64,000 nt of DNA from Perca fluviatilis (taxonomy: Eukaryota; Chordata; Actinopteri; Perciformes; Percidae). The notes under the pieces were generated by a model. That model was not told the DNA's origin. It saw nothing but the letters and a program-made list of their open reading frames with translations, and did no database searches. This document shows, one piece after another, positions 15,335-28,300 of the stretch (its first letter is position 1; every line of letters begins with the position of its first letter). A program made the translations under genes and the position numbers. The stretch covers positions 35,843,665-35,907,664 of the forward strand of contig NC_053112.1 in the NCBI RefSeq assembly GCF_010015445.1, written 5' to 3'.

Positions 15335-15466
15335 AGCAACACTATGTAACTTTTCCCTCCTCGGTCCCCCTTACATACAGGTTGTCTCATTGGAACGAGC
15401 TGTAGTTCCAATGAGACAACCTGTAGAGGGACCAAAGTGGGAAAAGTTACTGTACAAAGTGTTGCT
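15335..15466. mobile_element. 132-bp foldback MITE at a TTAA site
   Basis: The ends AGCAACACTATGTAACTTTT and AAAAGTTACTGTACAAAGTG..TTGCT are inverted. The centre is an almost perfect palindrome (CAGGTTGTCTCATTGGAAC / GTTCCAATGAGACAACCTG). TTAA borders both ends (15331-15334 and 15467-15470), which fits piggyBac-type mobilisation. Confidence 0.75.
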
Positions 15467-15539
15467 TTAAAACTTCCAAAATGTCCAGAAAAAATACTTT
15501 GGCCAAGACCTCAGTGTAAGGTGACCAGATTTCTGTGAC

Positions 15540-16079
15540 AAAATACGGGGACATTTTCAGCTCAGAAGCGTAAATACCTCCAAAAAAGGTAATGTTTTTA
15601 TCTTTGTAAAACTTAAAACGGGGACACTGCCCCACGGGCGTCACTAGACTTAGAGCTGCACTGGGACACAAACCCCCCTAGGGGGGTCCATGGGCATGCT
15701 CCCCTGTAAGAAAAGTTAGTCTATTTTAACGTTTAAAGAGGTTAGACTTGATTATTCTTATCTATGGATGGAAATATTTGTGCTGTAGTCTAATTATTTT
15801 GCACTTCCAAATTATAACCATGCACACACAGGTGGAAAAGTTTTGTCTTCATATATTTGCATTAATGTCACTAGGAAGCATACCAGTAGAAATATATCCA
15901 TATTTGTAAGTAGGATATATATCTGAGTTTCTATCTGTCGGAGGGAGAGCAGGAATGTGGTTGTGAAAAAGTTGGTAATTTCATGGTGCAGATTAACACT
16001 TTTGCATGCACTATATCCGTGTCACATTCTCATTAGGGGCTGAGCCCCCCTAAAGGTCTGATCCTAGAATCGCCCCTGC
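15540..16079. mobile_element. hAT-like element fragments
   Basis: 15645-15700 (GGGCGTCACTAGACTTAGAG, GGGGGGTCCATGGGCATGC) and 16023-16079 (GGGGCTGAGCCCCCC, then TAGAATCGCCCCTG) resemble the two ends of a CAGGGGCG-type hAT element. There is no transposase frame. The terminal 110 bases recur at 50943-51036, next to the second duplication copy. Confidence 0.45.
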
Positions 16080-16993
16080 CGTTACTTCATACTTGTACTC
16101 CACTATACGTCAGAGGGAAATGTTGTAATGTTAACTGCAATACATTTATCTGACAGCTTTTGCTTTATTGCTTCAGTCTGGCTTGTTTCTGCAACAGCTC
16201 ATTGAGTATCGTATAGCCTACAATTAAAACTATTGAGGAAATGACATTGGTCCAGTATTGAACCAGATCGCTGCTCTCGGCAACGGTGAAACAAGCTACA
16301 ATGTAAGTTAATAGGACAATTGTCCAGCTTGTATTTACGTTCATAGAAGTGCTCGTTTTGCCGCTGACAGGCTCAGATTAATATTCTAAGTGTCTGAAAA
16401 CGTTATGGAAAGGATTTCTAAGGAGGTCAATCTTTCTGTCTGTAAGATCCTTTTTTTAAACATAAAAAGTCTGCAAAATTGTGTTCGCTAAACCCACCAG
16501 ACTCCATGTAAATAAACATTTTAGCATCGTAAAATATGAGCATTCTAGAACATCTCTGAGCTCTGAGCAGCACTCTGGCTGTCTTAAGCCTGCGCGTGTA
16601 GGGTGCACGACTATACGTTTGGTCAAGGTTTTCTTTCTTTCATTCCAATTTCGGGTCTGTCAGTCACAGTGAAAACCGGGGACATTTCTGGGGACAGCTC
16701 CAGCCGGGGACAGCTCACCGAAACCTGGGACTGTCCCCGCAAACTGGGGACATCTGGTCACCTTACCTCAGTGTCCTCAGTGCTAGATGCAGACCTAGCT
16801 GGCTATGGAGTCAAAAAGAATATTCTCTTGATAGCTTGAAAGTGTCTCCTACCAAACTTGTTTTTCTTTAACTAACTGTACTGTATCTCATTGTCCACAT
16901 ATAAAACCAGGCTGGCAAACTCTGAGCCTTATTTCAGGTGAAAGATGCATTCATCATGATAATCTGCCTAATTTTAATTAGATTTGAAATAGA

Positions 16994-18000
16994 GTCCAGA
17001 TCGGCTGAATTTTTCTGTCCGAGACCGGCCCTCGTCCGACAGAGCCGTGACTGAACCCGGCCCAAGCCCGACAGGTATTAAGAATTAAGACGGGTTCGGA
17101 CAGATATTTAGAAATTATGGTCGGGTTCGGGTCAGGTTCGGGTCGGGCTCGGTCACATCAGCGTGATAAGGCCTTTTTTGTAAAATGGTGCTGCGGCTCC
17201 TTTAAGAGAGCTCAGTGCGTGTGTGTGTGTGTGTATATGTGTGTGTATGTGTGTGTGTGTGTGGAAAGTGGGCAGAAGAGAGAAAGAGGAAGCAAACGGA
17301 GCAGAGTTGGTGCAATAAGTTTAACCCTTGTGTTGTCTTCCTGTCAACCTTGAAAAAAAAAAACATTTTTGCCGCCTTTTTTGCCGTTTGTTTTTGCTTT
17401 TTCCAACGTTTTAAATTGTAAAAATTTTCTTCTACACATTTTCAGCGCTTATTTCTACGTCCCATATTTTCGGATATAAAACAAAAATTTAAAACGGGTC
17501 AATGTGAAGTTTTATTGTAGCTAGGCTACACAGTGTGTGCGGTGTCCGATATAAACCCCAGACTGAAAGCCAAGTTCATTAATTTGCTCACCAGAAACAG
17601 GATATTAACCCTGACGATATTCATGTTATAACATCGGCCCTGGAAGTCTCCCCTGATTTTCTGACCACATGTCGGAAAAAAAACATTCAGGAAAGGTTAA
17701 CACATTGAACATTTTAACAGCTTATTAACGTGCGCTTGTTGCCCCGTGTGCGCTGATGCCTCATCTGTTGAAATTTCCGAATGCCTTCCTATAGTTGCTT
17801 AATAAAAGATTTCCATACAAAAATATAGCCTATGTGTGTCATTAGTATGAGAAAAAAAATGTGATTTTAACTGTGTCGGGCTCAGGTCGGGCTTGGACAC
17901 AAATTTCTTAATGCCTGTCAGGCTCGGGCCGGGTTCAGTCACAGCTCTGTTGGACGCGGGCCTGGCTCGGACAGAAAAATTCGGCCCGATCCGGACTCTG
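16994..18000 (+). mobile_element. GC-rich 'TCGGGCTCGGG' element, copy 3, upstream of meprin A
   Basis: Left end AGAGTCCAGATCGGC..GAATTTTTCTGTCC and right end GGACAGAAAAATTCGGCCCG..GGACTCT form a ~100-bp inverted repeat, an arrangement not seen in every copy. The interior has a GT run (17217-17264) and a second dispersed repeat starting AACCCTTGTGTTGTC (17322). It sits at the orthologous place in duplication copy B (55687-56358), so it predates the duplication. It ends only ~135 bp upstream of the meprin start codon. Confidence 0.7.
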
Positions 18001-18019
18001 GTGTGTGTGTGTGTGTGTG

Positions 18020-18136
18020 TTTGAACTTTTGCAAAAAGTCTGCACCAGTGTTTCTTGTTCTGTACAAAAAGAAAGCACGCCGCAGGACTGAGGCAGGTTG
18101 AACCAACACAGTGAGTGTGTGTCTGCAGCTGGAGCC
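18020..18136 (+). promoter_or_regulatory. Probable core promoter and 5' UTR of meprin A
   Basis: This is the short interval between the GC-rich element and the start codon. A TATA-like TACAAAAAG at about 18061 would place initiation near 18090. The start context GGAGCCATGG is a strong Kozak match. The same block precedes copy B, which has about 130 extra bases between two CAGTGT motifs just upstream (56400-56535). Confidence 0.35.
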
Positions 18137-19725
18137 ATGGCACTCAGGTGGATCATTCTGTTCTTTGGCCTAGGACTGGTAAGTCATTTTGTGAAACATA
18201 ACATTCATATTGTATCTCCAGTGCAAAACATGTGACATTGCTTTAATGTGGAGTTGCCACCCAGAATATCAGAACATTCTTTATAATCAAATTTCTCTTT
18301 TGATTAATGTATTTTCTAATGTATTTACTAGGCAGCAGCTAAGCTGACAGGTGAAACAGGTGAGTCACATATTATCAGTGTGCGAACTATACCATGGCTT
18401 TCAGGGAAGCTTATTTTTTCTGAACAACAGGACTGTTGTTGCAAAGAAACAAGCTGAAAGCATGTAGGCCTACTTGCTTTTTGTCAGCACATCTAATCTA
18501 AAATAATCAGTAATGACCACAATAAACCTCCACACAGGTATCACAAACAAACATCACAGTACGATGCAATACGGTCTAACTAAAGCAGTTTTTGATATTT
18601 TCCTGCCACGCTTCGATGGCGATGGCAAGAATAGCATGCATGCTGGTATCTTTATTAGTGAATTAGTGATGAATTACCCTCATGTATGAATCATACATCA
18701 ATAATAGCCTAATTTTACGCATGATCCAACATGATATAGATACAGAATAATAGAAATGCATGGCATAAATAGCATTTTGTCAATATAGCTTGACATTTTG
18801 TTGGCACAATTCGGAAATGTGCAATTGAAAATATTTTAGATAACACAAAGCTAAGCTGTCTGTACTCCAAAACAACAAACTCCCTGGAACTCCTCTTGCG
18901 TTCCACACCATACATCCATGGTTCCACACCAACGTCTTCCGGCATTCACCTCACGAGATTTCAGAATGAGACTTCACCATCTTTCTATGATGTGGTTATG
19001 CATAATTATGTAATGCAGTTACACTTATAATATCAATTGGAGCCCAAAAAACCCAAAACCGAAATTAAGGGTGCACATTTGCCCTATAGAATAACATTGC
19101 AGCCTGGTTTGCAGCTGCCAGTTAGTGTTCTCGCTCAATACTGGACCGATTTCAAAGATTTGTGTTCACATTAGTCATTTAGACACACATGCATGGGAAA
19201 ATAGGGTTTAGGTTGAAAAATACCAATATTTCCCTTTAAGAGGTGTCAGCAAACTGAATACTTGAAATAAATCTGTGCTTCCTTGCCAAAAGGGCTCTCA
19301 CTCAGAACAACATGGAAGTCCATTGCAAATCTTAAAGAGTCAGACGGCAAAATTTAAATATAGAAATAAACAAGCTTTAAAATATGTGGCATTTTAAAGT
19401 AAACATGTCTCAGGTCTGTGGGGCAGGGCTCAATGCTAATAGCACCAGTACACAGCACAATAATAATTACGTCAATAATATCATTCTGTAATCCCATTTT
19501 TGAGCAGAATATTTTTGATTCTGCTGTACATCTACAGAAACTGATGTGGATGAAGGCCATGACTGGGACATCTTTAACATCAATGAAGGTTTGTCGACAC
19601 ACTATTTTTGTTTTGCTTTGTTATATAATGTCTCGATGCATCTGAGGATTTTCATCAACCAATACAATTTTCCTTTGCAGTGGCTGGGCTGGACCTGCTG
19701 GAGGGAGACATCGATCAGGAGGAAG

Positions 19726-19787
<62 letters not shown>

Positions 19788-21050
19788 AACCACAAGCACT
19801 CACCTCAGTGAGTCTGTTGAAGTTAGCTCTGTTACTCCTTCATTCATCCCTAATTGTATACCTGTTGTTCACCGTATTCCCATCAGACATTCAGCAGAAA
19901 CTCCATTATAGGAGACAAGTATCGTTGGCCAACAACCATTCCCTACTACCTTGAGGACAGTCTGGGTAAGAGACTCACATTCTTATTATTCTTATGTTAT
20001 TTTGGATATGTACTAAACTAGGATGCTTTCTCATGTTTCTTTGTCGTACACCATGTAACATGTACTGTAGAGATGAATGCAAAGGGAGGGATCCTGAAAG
20101 CATTTGACCAGTACAGACTGAAGACCTGCATTGACTTTACACCATGGAAAGGAGAGAAGAACTACATCTCTGTGTACAAAGGAAGCGGGTGAGCACCGTG
20201 TTCACCTAATATCGCTGTATTCTGCAACCAAACTGTCAGTGCTTATTACATTGCCTGCGTGTACGTGTCCGCCACGAAGCCACAACACACGTTAATGCAA
20301 TCAGTGCATCCTCAACAAATGTTTGAAGGTGCACTAATAAATACTTTTATATACGCAGTGGGTGAAAAGTCTTGTAGTGGCAAACCCACAGAGAATTATC
20401 AGCAGACTCTGCAGTTCCCCTCAGCTCTACAGAACCTTTTAGCATCTTTTAGCACATTGTTTTGGTTTTACGGCACATAACTTTAGCCGTTTTAAGTGGA
20501 AAAACCTCTGATAAACTGACAATACACTACCTAGCACAAAGCAGGAGACTGATAAAGTTAACCACCAGCAGGTAAAAGGAGAGTCAATATTTGGAGTTGT
20601 CGGTTGACCACAAACATGACTCCAACTGATGCTAATGTTGTTCTTTGTCTGATAGATGCATAAATAGACACTTTTTGTTTGTTGATTTGATTTGTTTGTT
20701 ACCAGCTCTATACAATCTGCTGTCCCCAAGTGGCAAAACAAATTAGTATTACTGCTCACAGACATTTACTAAAACCTAATGAATAGTGTTACTGAGGCTG
20801 ATTCTGAGCTAACGCCAGCTAGTTAAGGCTATCTACAGTAGGCCTAAGGCATGGATACCCGACCCGAGGCCGACAGGTCCCGACGGGTCCCGACGGGTCC
20901 CGACAGTACACGACAGGCCAGGCCGGGTTCGGACAGATATTTGGAAATTATGGTCGGGGTTGGGTCGGGCTCGGTCACATCAGCGCGATAAGGCATTTGT
21001 TGTAAAATGGTGCTGCGGCTCCTTTTAAGAGAGCTCAGTGCATGTGGGTT

Positions 21051-21110
<60 letters not shown>

Positions 21111-24100
21111 TGTGTGTGTGTGAGTGTGTGTGTTAAGTGGATAGAAGAGAGATAGAGAAAGAGGAAGCAGACGTGTTGTAGATGTAACCGGAGCAGAGTT
21201 AGCGGTTATTCATGTTATGACGTGGGCCCTGGAGGTAACAAGTCTCCCCTGGTTTTCTGACCACGGTCGGAAACAAAGCGATCAGGAGAGGTTAACCCAT
21301 TGAACATTTTAACAGCTGATTAACGTGCTCTTGTTGCCCCCATTGACATATATAAATGGACCAATAGACCCCATTGTTCTGGACGGAGACCAGTGAAGGC
21401 TATTAGAAGCACTTTTCCGGTGATCTCTTGCTTTGCGCAGCCTCCAACTGACAGAGACAATGTAAATGTGACCTGAGCAACGTGTCTGAAAGTTGTAAGT
21501 CTTCTAGTAGCTGTGCCAAGAGAAATCTCAATCATTCCCAATCTTACAGAGACAGAGAGTGTAGGTATATGTAAGGAGATAACATAAGCACAGTACAGGC
21601 TAATTATTGCTAACTAACATGCTAGTTAACATTAGTAAGTAAACCTAAACAGCTAACGTAAGTCGAAACTGCCTGCGAGCTTCTCCTGTACTACACGGTA
21701 ATTCCTCTACTATGCGACAGTAAGTCACTTGGTTATGACACAATCATTAGCCTATTTTTACAAAAACATCTGCTACGGAGCCATAACGTGAGGTACAAGG
21801 TAATGGAGCCTTTTATACATTGTCGTGTTTCTTTAGAACTAAACAATGGACAAATAGAGTCTTTAAACATTTCTGATGTAAAGTTATTCGCTGTCAAAGT
21901 GGCGGCAAAATGTATGGTAGTCAGTGGAATGCTAACGGGAGGTGATCTCTTTGTAGCGTCAAAATGGCGCCATAGGAGGTTCGAGTTCTGAAGCGAAGCT
22001 CACCCCCTTGGTTGCCCCGTGTGCGCTGATGCCTCATCTGTTGACATTTCTGAATGCCTTCCTAGAGTTGCTTAATAAAAGCTTTCCACACAAACAAATG
22101 TAGCCTACATGTGTCATTAGTATGAGGAAAAAAGATTTTAACTGTGTCGGGCTCGGTTCAGGCTCGGACACAAATTTCTTAATGCCTGTCGGGCTCGGGC
22201 CGGGTTCGGACACAGCTCGGACAGAAAAATTCGGCCCGATCCGGACTCTAATCTACAGGTGTATTCGGCATCCTCTAAATGATGGCCTTCTCTCCGTGGC
22301 TTGAAAGACCATTTAGTCAAGAGTGCTTGCTTTCTCTCTCCATAGATGCTTCTCCTCTGTAGGCAACCAGCGTGTGGGGAAGCAGCGGCTGTCCATTGGT
22401 AAAAACTGTGACCGTCTTGGAACCATTGAGCACGAGTTTCTGCACGCTCTGGGCTTCTGGCACGAGCAGTCCAGAGCTGACCGTGATGATTATGTCAACA
22501 TCATGTGGGATCGCATTGAACCTGGTAGGGCTTTGACTCCGAACTTCGTTATTCAAATATCATTCGAATATTTAAAAAAATAGTGATATTCGAACGAATA
22601 TTAGGCAGCCCTTAATATTCGAACCTGTTATGGCCATTATTTTTTGTAAATGTGTTTGCTTGCAAACGTTTTCAGTTCAGATTCCGAGGCTTTTTCACGC
22701 ATTTCAAAATGTAACTACAGGTCGCGACGACGCACATCCTTTGGCCGTGGCTCGGTAGCGTTACATCCCCCCCTAATTCTCAAAGAAGGCTGGCTTGCCC
22801 AGGGCCAGGCCAGCTCAGCGTGCCGCTGTCTCTCCTACCTACACCGGCCCCCACACCCTGTCCCTTCCCCTCTTTCTACCTGCCTGCGCGCAGTGCTGCT
22901 GCACATGAGGAGAGAGCACGGGGGTGAGGGCGGGGCTGGTCCTCAGTCACACAACAGAAGAGAGAGGTGACTGTTTTGGCGGCCATAGGAGAGAAATACC
23001 TCGCGTGCTCGCTGGACAATACTGGCGACTTTTTACAGAAAGTTGCTGTCTTTTCTACAGAATGTCGCCAGATTTGTCGCTAGTCGCTTTTGTGAAAAAA
23101 AGTCACTAAGGGGGTCTGAAAAGTCGCTAAGTCGGCAACACTACGCACATACACACACCAACACACAAGTATAAACATTAGACCACTTACGTAGGCTACG
23201 GTGAAAGCTCCGAACTTCCTGTCGAAAGCATACTGTTTGTGTTTAATCCCAGGTCTGACTTTTAATTAAAAAAAAAAAAATTAAGTTTGATACCAATATC
23301 TAGGTCTTACTGAAGGCATTTAATGGTCAAAATAGTATTAAATATTCGAATATATTCGAGTCCTCTGAACGCGAAGGTCTGTCGCTCTGTCCCTCTGTCG
23401 CTGAGTGGCACCATTGGTCGGAGTGAGTGATGACTTCGGTCAGGTTGGAGTTGCCCATTTGGCCGTTGCTCTTTCAAAATGAATCGTGGCAACAGTTACA
23501 ACACTGATTGTTTAGGATCTACACTGTACATTTACTTTTTAGTAAAACCCTACACTGTAGGTTTTAGTTTGTCCATGCTGCTTTTCAAAACCAACATTTA
23601 TAGCTGTGAACATAATTTTAATGGGTTGCAACCTACGTAGATCTGGTCTGTTTAACAAAGTAACATTAATTACACAATGACACTTTAGCTAGATGTAGTA
23701 CACTTTAAAAGCAAATACCTTGACCACTACAGATGAACATTTGATATCAGAGGATTCACGTGATAGACGCCACTGACTATCCCTGTAACAATTAGGCAGC
23801 AATTAAGCACCCTGACCATGAGGTCAAGCTACACACTAGGTTTCTACCTGGTCTTGTTAAATTAGTGTATGTAGTAACTTCATACAATAAATGACAAACT
23901 GTACAGAAAGTATAATCTCCTGCGTTTTTCTCCTTATGCGTGCCTGCTATCTGAATACATTTTCAAAAACAAAGGGCTATATTCTTCCTTATATTGTTTT
24001 AATGCCTTCCTCAGGTAAAGAGAACAACTTCAAAAAATACGATGACAAAGTGTCCAGTGCTTTAGGTGTTGCCTATGACTACGGCTCTGTAATGCACTAC

Positions 24101-25307
24101 ACAAAGACGTCCTTTAGCATTGGCTCTGAGCCCACCATCGTCACCAAGATCCCCCACTTCATGGATGTGATTGGTCAGAGGATGGGCTTCAGTGCTAGTG
24201 ATCTGACCAAGCTCAACCGTCTCTACAACTGCAGTGAGTCATCTCATTCTCAACCTGTCATTTTGTCCAGTAAATGAGACATAAAACCTGCACTTTGAGT
24301 ATTGCAACTATCAATAAACTAAATCACCTCATAAAATAAGAATGATTTTTGTCCCATAATAACCTATTTACAGAAGAGGATTAGGGCCACATGTGAAAAA
24401 TGTATTTGAGTTCTGAGTTTTAAATCAGAATTGTGAGATTAAAGTCCAAATACTGATAATAATTCCTCTCAGAATTCAGACTTTAAACTCAGAACTCAAA
24501 AACAATTTTCACATTGGTTCTAATTAGGGCTGCACGATGTAAGGAAAATATGTTTTATGCGATATTGCGATAAAGATATTACTTGCAATAAATAAACAGA
24601 AAGTGTTTCTTACTTATGCCTTTCTGTTGGTTACAGTGTTCTTCTAAAATACAACAAATGACTTGTTGAATTTAAAACAAATGAAAGGAAATCATTTCCA
24701 ACATTGAATTGAATATATATGTATATTCAATTCAATTCAATTTTATTTATAGTATCAAATCATAACATAGGTTATCTCGAGACACTTTACAGATAGAGTA
24801 GGTCTAGACCACACTCTATAATTTACAAAGCCCCAACAATTACAATAAGTCCCTCAAGAGCAAGCAGTGCGACAGTGGCGAGGAAAAACTCCCTCTTGGG
24901 AAGAAACCTTGGACAGACCCAGGCTCTTGGTAGGCGGTGTCTGACGAGCGGTTAGGGGTGTGATGAACAGTGGCGATAATAGTCACATTAATAATGGAAC
25001 AGTGACTTCAATGGTAGTTGTAGTAGTTCATGTCATATCAGGGCGCTGCAGGGCGTTACAGGATGTAGCGTGGCCCAGCAGAGCATGGATGGATGTAGCG
25101 GGAAGCTGCAGGGTTCAGCAGGAAGCAGCAGGGTTCAGCAGGACGCAGCATGACATTGCAGGGCACCGCTGAGCTCAGCAGGGAGTGCAGCAGGACCACG
25201 GCGACAGCTGGAACCAGGATCTTGGTGCCAACGTTCTCCAAGGAAATACGCTGGGGGAAAAAACATAAGGACTCCGGGGAGTAAACTCCCCAGAAGCTAG
25301 GATTATA

Positions 25308-25354
<47 letters not shown>

Positions 25355-28300
25355 CATTTTAAAGTGCAGTTTTCTACTGCTTTTTTCTTTCAGCTGACAC
25401 AAAACATCACTGAGTGTCTTGTGCGATATGTTGCAGCCTTTCGTGATTTGTATATTGCGCCAGTTGATATTGCGATGACGATAAAAAAAACGGTATATTG
25501 TGCAGCCCTAGCTCTAATCCTTTTCTGTACCAGCCAGCTCTTTTCTGTTTGTTTTTTTCTTGGTCCACGTGAACTTCTGTTGCAAGATGATGTAACCATA
25601 TTTGTGTGTTGGCACATTTGCTCTCTATCTGCATTATCAGCCCATGCTTATCAGGCTGACAGATAGAGCACTGTGGCATATCGACACATTTATCACTCCT
25701 TTCATGGAGGGCAATAGAAAGCAGGATTTGTGATAACACATTTGACCAAAGGTATCCTGATTAAAAACACTGACATAAAAAGTTTCCATCAAATAGTTAT
25801 TGAGACTGGTGCTCTAATTAGAAATTATTCATACAACTCTAACAGTCTGGCATCTACTACTACAAAGGGTCGCGGTTTGGTGTCGAACTCTGTAAGGACT
25901 CAGTACCTGTACCGAAGTATCTTGATGAAATTGTGACTGTTCCCTTTCCACAGCCAAGTCTTCTAGCTTTGTGGATAGCTGTGACTTTGAGGAGGAGAAC
26001 ATCTGTGGGATGATTCAGGGTCCTGGCAACGCTAAGTGGGAACAACGTAGATCTGCGAGGGGAGGGCCTCAGACTGACTTCTCCAACATGGGACAATGCA
26101 AAGGTGACTGTCAACCAAAACAAATACCTAGCGACTTTCCTTTTAAAATCTGCTGGAAAAAGCTTTAAGAGCTTCAAAATATCTAGATCTCTCAATTTTG
26201 AGGAAATAAGGCAGCCACAAGAAATGGCATCTTGGGTTTGAACATTTGAATTTTTGGAAACTGCAGATAAACTATACTGTAGCCTGTATAGTTTATCTGC
26301 AGTTTCCAAAAATTCAAATGGGTGTCCAAGATCCGGTGCTAATACGGCACCGGTGCCTTAACAACCGTTATCTACCGGACCGAATAGCAACGTGGATTTC
26401 GGTGCCACTGAAATGCCTGCGCTTCTCTCTGATGCTCCGAAAACTGACGTTAGAGGGAACTGAAACATTGCTGCACGGGACACTAGTTAACACCACACCT
26501 TGCAGCAGGTAACGTTAGCCTACCGTTAGCTAGCAGCTGGAGTAAACACGGTTAAAATGCTGACAGCTAAACGGTGTAAAAGTGTGTCTGTATTTCACTG
26601 GAGAGGACTCCAACAACAGTCTATAGCTTCCGTTGTCTGAAAAACAACTCAGATGTTGCGTTCACTTGAAATTTGCCTCGCCAGCCTCGTGCTGCATTCA
26701 AAGTTGTTGTAAAATACCCTTTTCCCATTCAGTGGTTGTTTTTGTCATTTAACAGGAATTTACTGGTGAAATAAGTTATTTTTATAAGTTATTGTTATTA
26801 CATTTTTAATAAATCATTTCATTGTGACCCTGTGGCCTAAGCAATAAACAAGCAGTTCTTTATGTCACCGACTCGTTTTGGGCTCCTTTTTTTATATTAT
26901 AAATGTATTAACTTTTTATTGTTTTATATTTTTGGACATATAGAACAGACATATACAATTTAACAAGGTTCTCCTTTTTGAATATAATATATATATCTTT
27001 TTCAGCCATTCTGAGTTTGCAGGTATGTAATAAGCATAGTAAGCATACTGAATTGACAATGATGAAGTATGTTCTTGAATATGTAATGTGCCCAACATTA
27101 GCCCCTGTTGTCTCCTCCTGCTCTCAGGAAAAGGCTACTTCATGCACTTCCGCACAGCCTCTGCAAAACCTGGTGACCGTGCATTCCTGGAGAGTCGTTT
27201 GCTTTACCCAAAACCTGGAGCCCAGTGTCTGCAGTTCTTCCTCTATAAGACCGGGGCAGATGATGATGTTCTCAATATCTGGGTGAGGGAGTATGATGAG
27301 GCCAACCCCAGCGGTAAACTGAAGCTCTTCAAGAGTATTTCAGGTAACAAATACTCACCCGTATAGTTATAGTTAAAGCCCACTGAATGCATGATTTGGA
27401 AGTTTGTGACTTTGGCCACTCCAAGCAACACTATGACTGCACCGATGTTCATGAAATAAGCTGAAATCAAATAAAAAACTCAAATATTTCACCTTAAAAC
27501 TTATCCATATAATAAATGAGTGATTAATAGTGATTACTAGTCCCTTTCTGACCGGAGGGATTTTTGCAGTTCCTAGAACATAATGTTCCTAGAACCCTTT
27601 TTTTCTCGTGTTCTGACTGGACCAATTTGGGCATGATTAGGTTCCTCTGACCGCAGTTCCTGTAACTCTTTCAGGTCCTACTTCAGGGCAGGGTCTTTTC
27701 CCCTTTCCCTTTTCCGCATAGTGACCTAGGTCTATGTTGATTGGTCCTACTTATAAGTCACGCCCACTGTCAACCCGACACTTGCAGCGCGCCATCTGTA
27801 AAAGCCATGCCGTCTGTGATAGCAAAACATTGAGTACTTGAATTACTTGACTACGTGAATTACTACAAGAATGGACGGAATGCTGAACTCTGAAAAGTGG
27901 ACTGATGCGGAGGTGCAGGCGCTGCTGGCCATGTACGCCACCGAGGAGGTGCAGAGGGACCTGGAAGGATCCACAAGAAACTCTGTCATAACAGGAACAT
28001 TGCGATGGCCTTCTCAATGCTGGTTTGTTGTTGTATGTGGCGCTAAAGTCAAGTGACGATGCTTTTTCATCGAATGCAAATGAAAAAAAACGGTTTTGGG
28101 GGACAGTAGTTACTAGAACTGTTTAGAAGTGGGCTGCTACTATAACTACGTTCCTGTAAGTACTTGGTCAGAAAGAGACTAATGTCTATTCTCTATTCTG
28201 CCTGTTCTCTTTACAGGAGGTGTCATGGGCTCCTGGGAACTGCATAACATCAATCTGAATATGACCCAAAAGGGCCGTGTGGTTTTTGAGGGCGTGAGGG

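Larger units (their letters stand above)
15968..20720 (+). repeat. Segmental duplication, copy A (visible part)
   Basis: This segment recurs in the same orientation from about 50943 to the window end, interrupted there by extra insertions. Shared landmarks are the hAT tail (16023 / 50995), GTTTGGTCAAGG (16618 / 53360), the GC-rich element, meprin exons 1-6 and the first part of intron 6. Introns 1, 3 and 5 have equal lengths in both copies (153, 92 and 105 bp). The copy may extend well beyond 20720, because copy B runs off the window. Confidence 0.85.

Noticed and set aside
20259..20480. Open frame conserved in both duplication copies (also 63572-63778)
   Set aside because: Conservation is explained by the recent duplication; it lies inside meprin intron 6 and has no motif.
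23891..24014. Upstream extension of meprin exon 8
   Set aside because: The frame is open by chance before the TCAG acceptor at 24014; the astacin sequence starts only at GKENNF.
27871..28056. Extra exon of meprin
   Set aside because: It is a Myb-like transposon fragment within intron 10; exons 10 and 11 join in frame without it.
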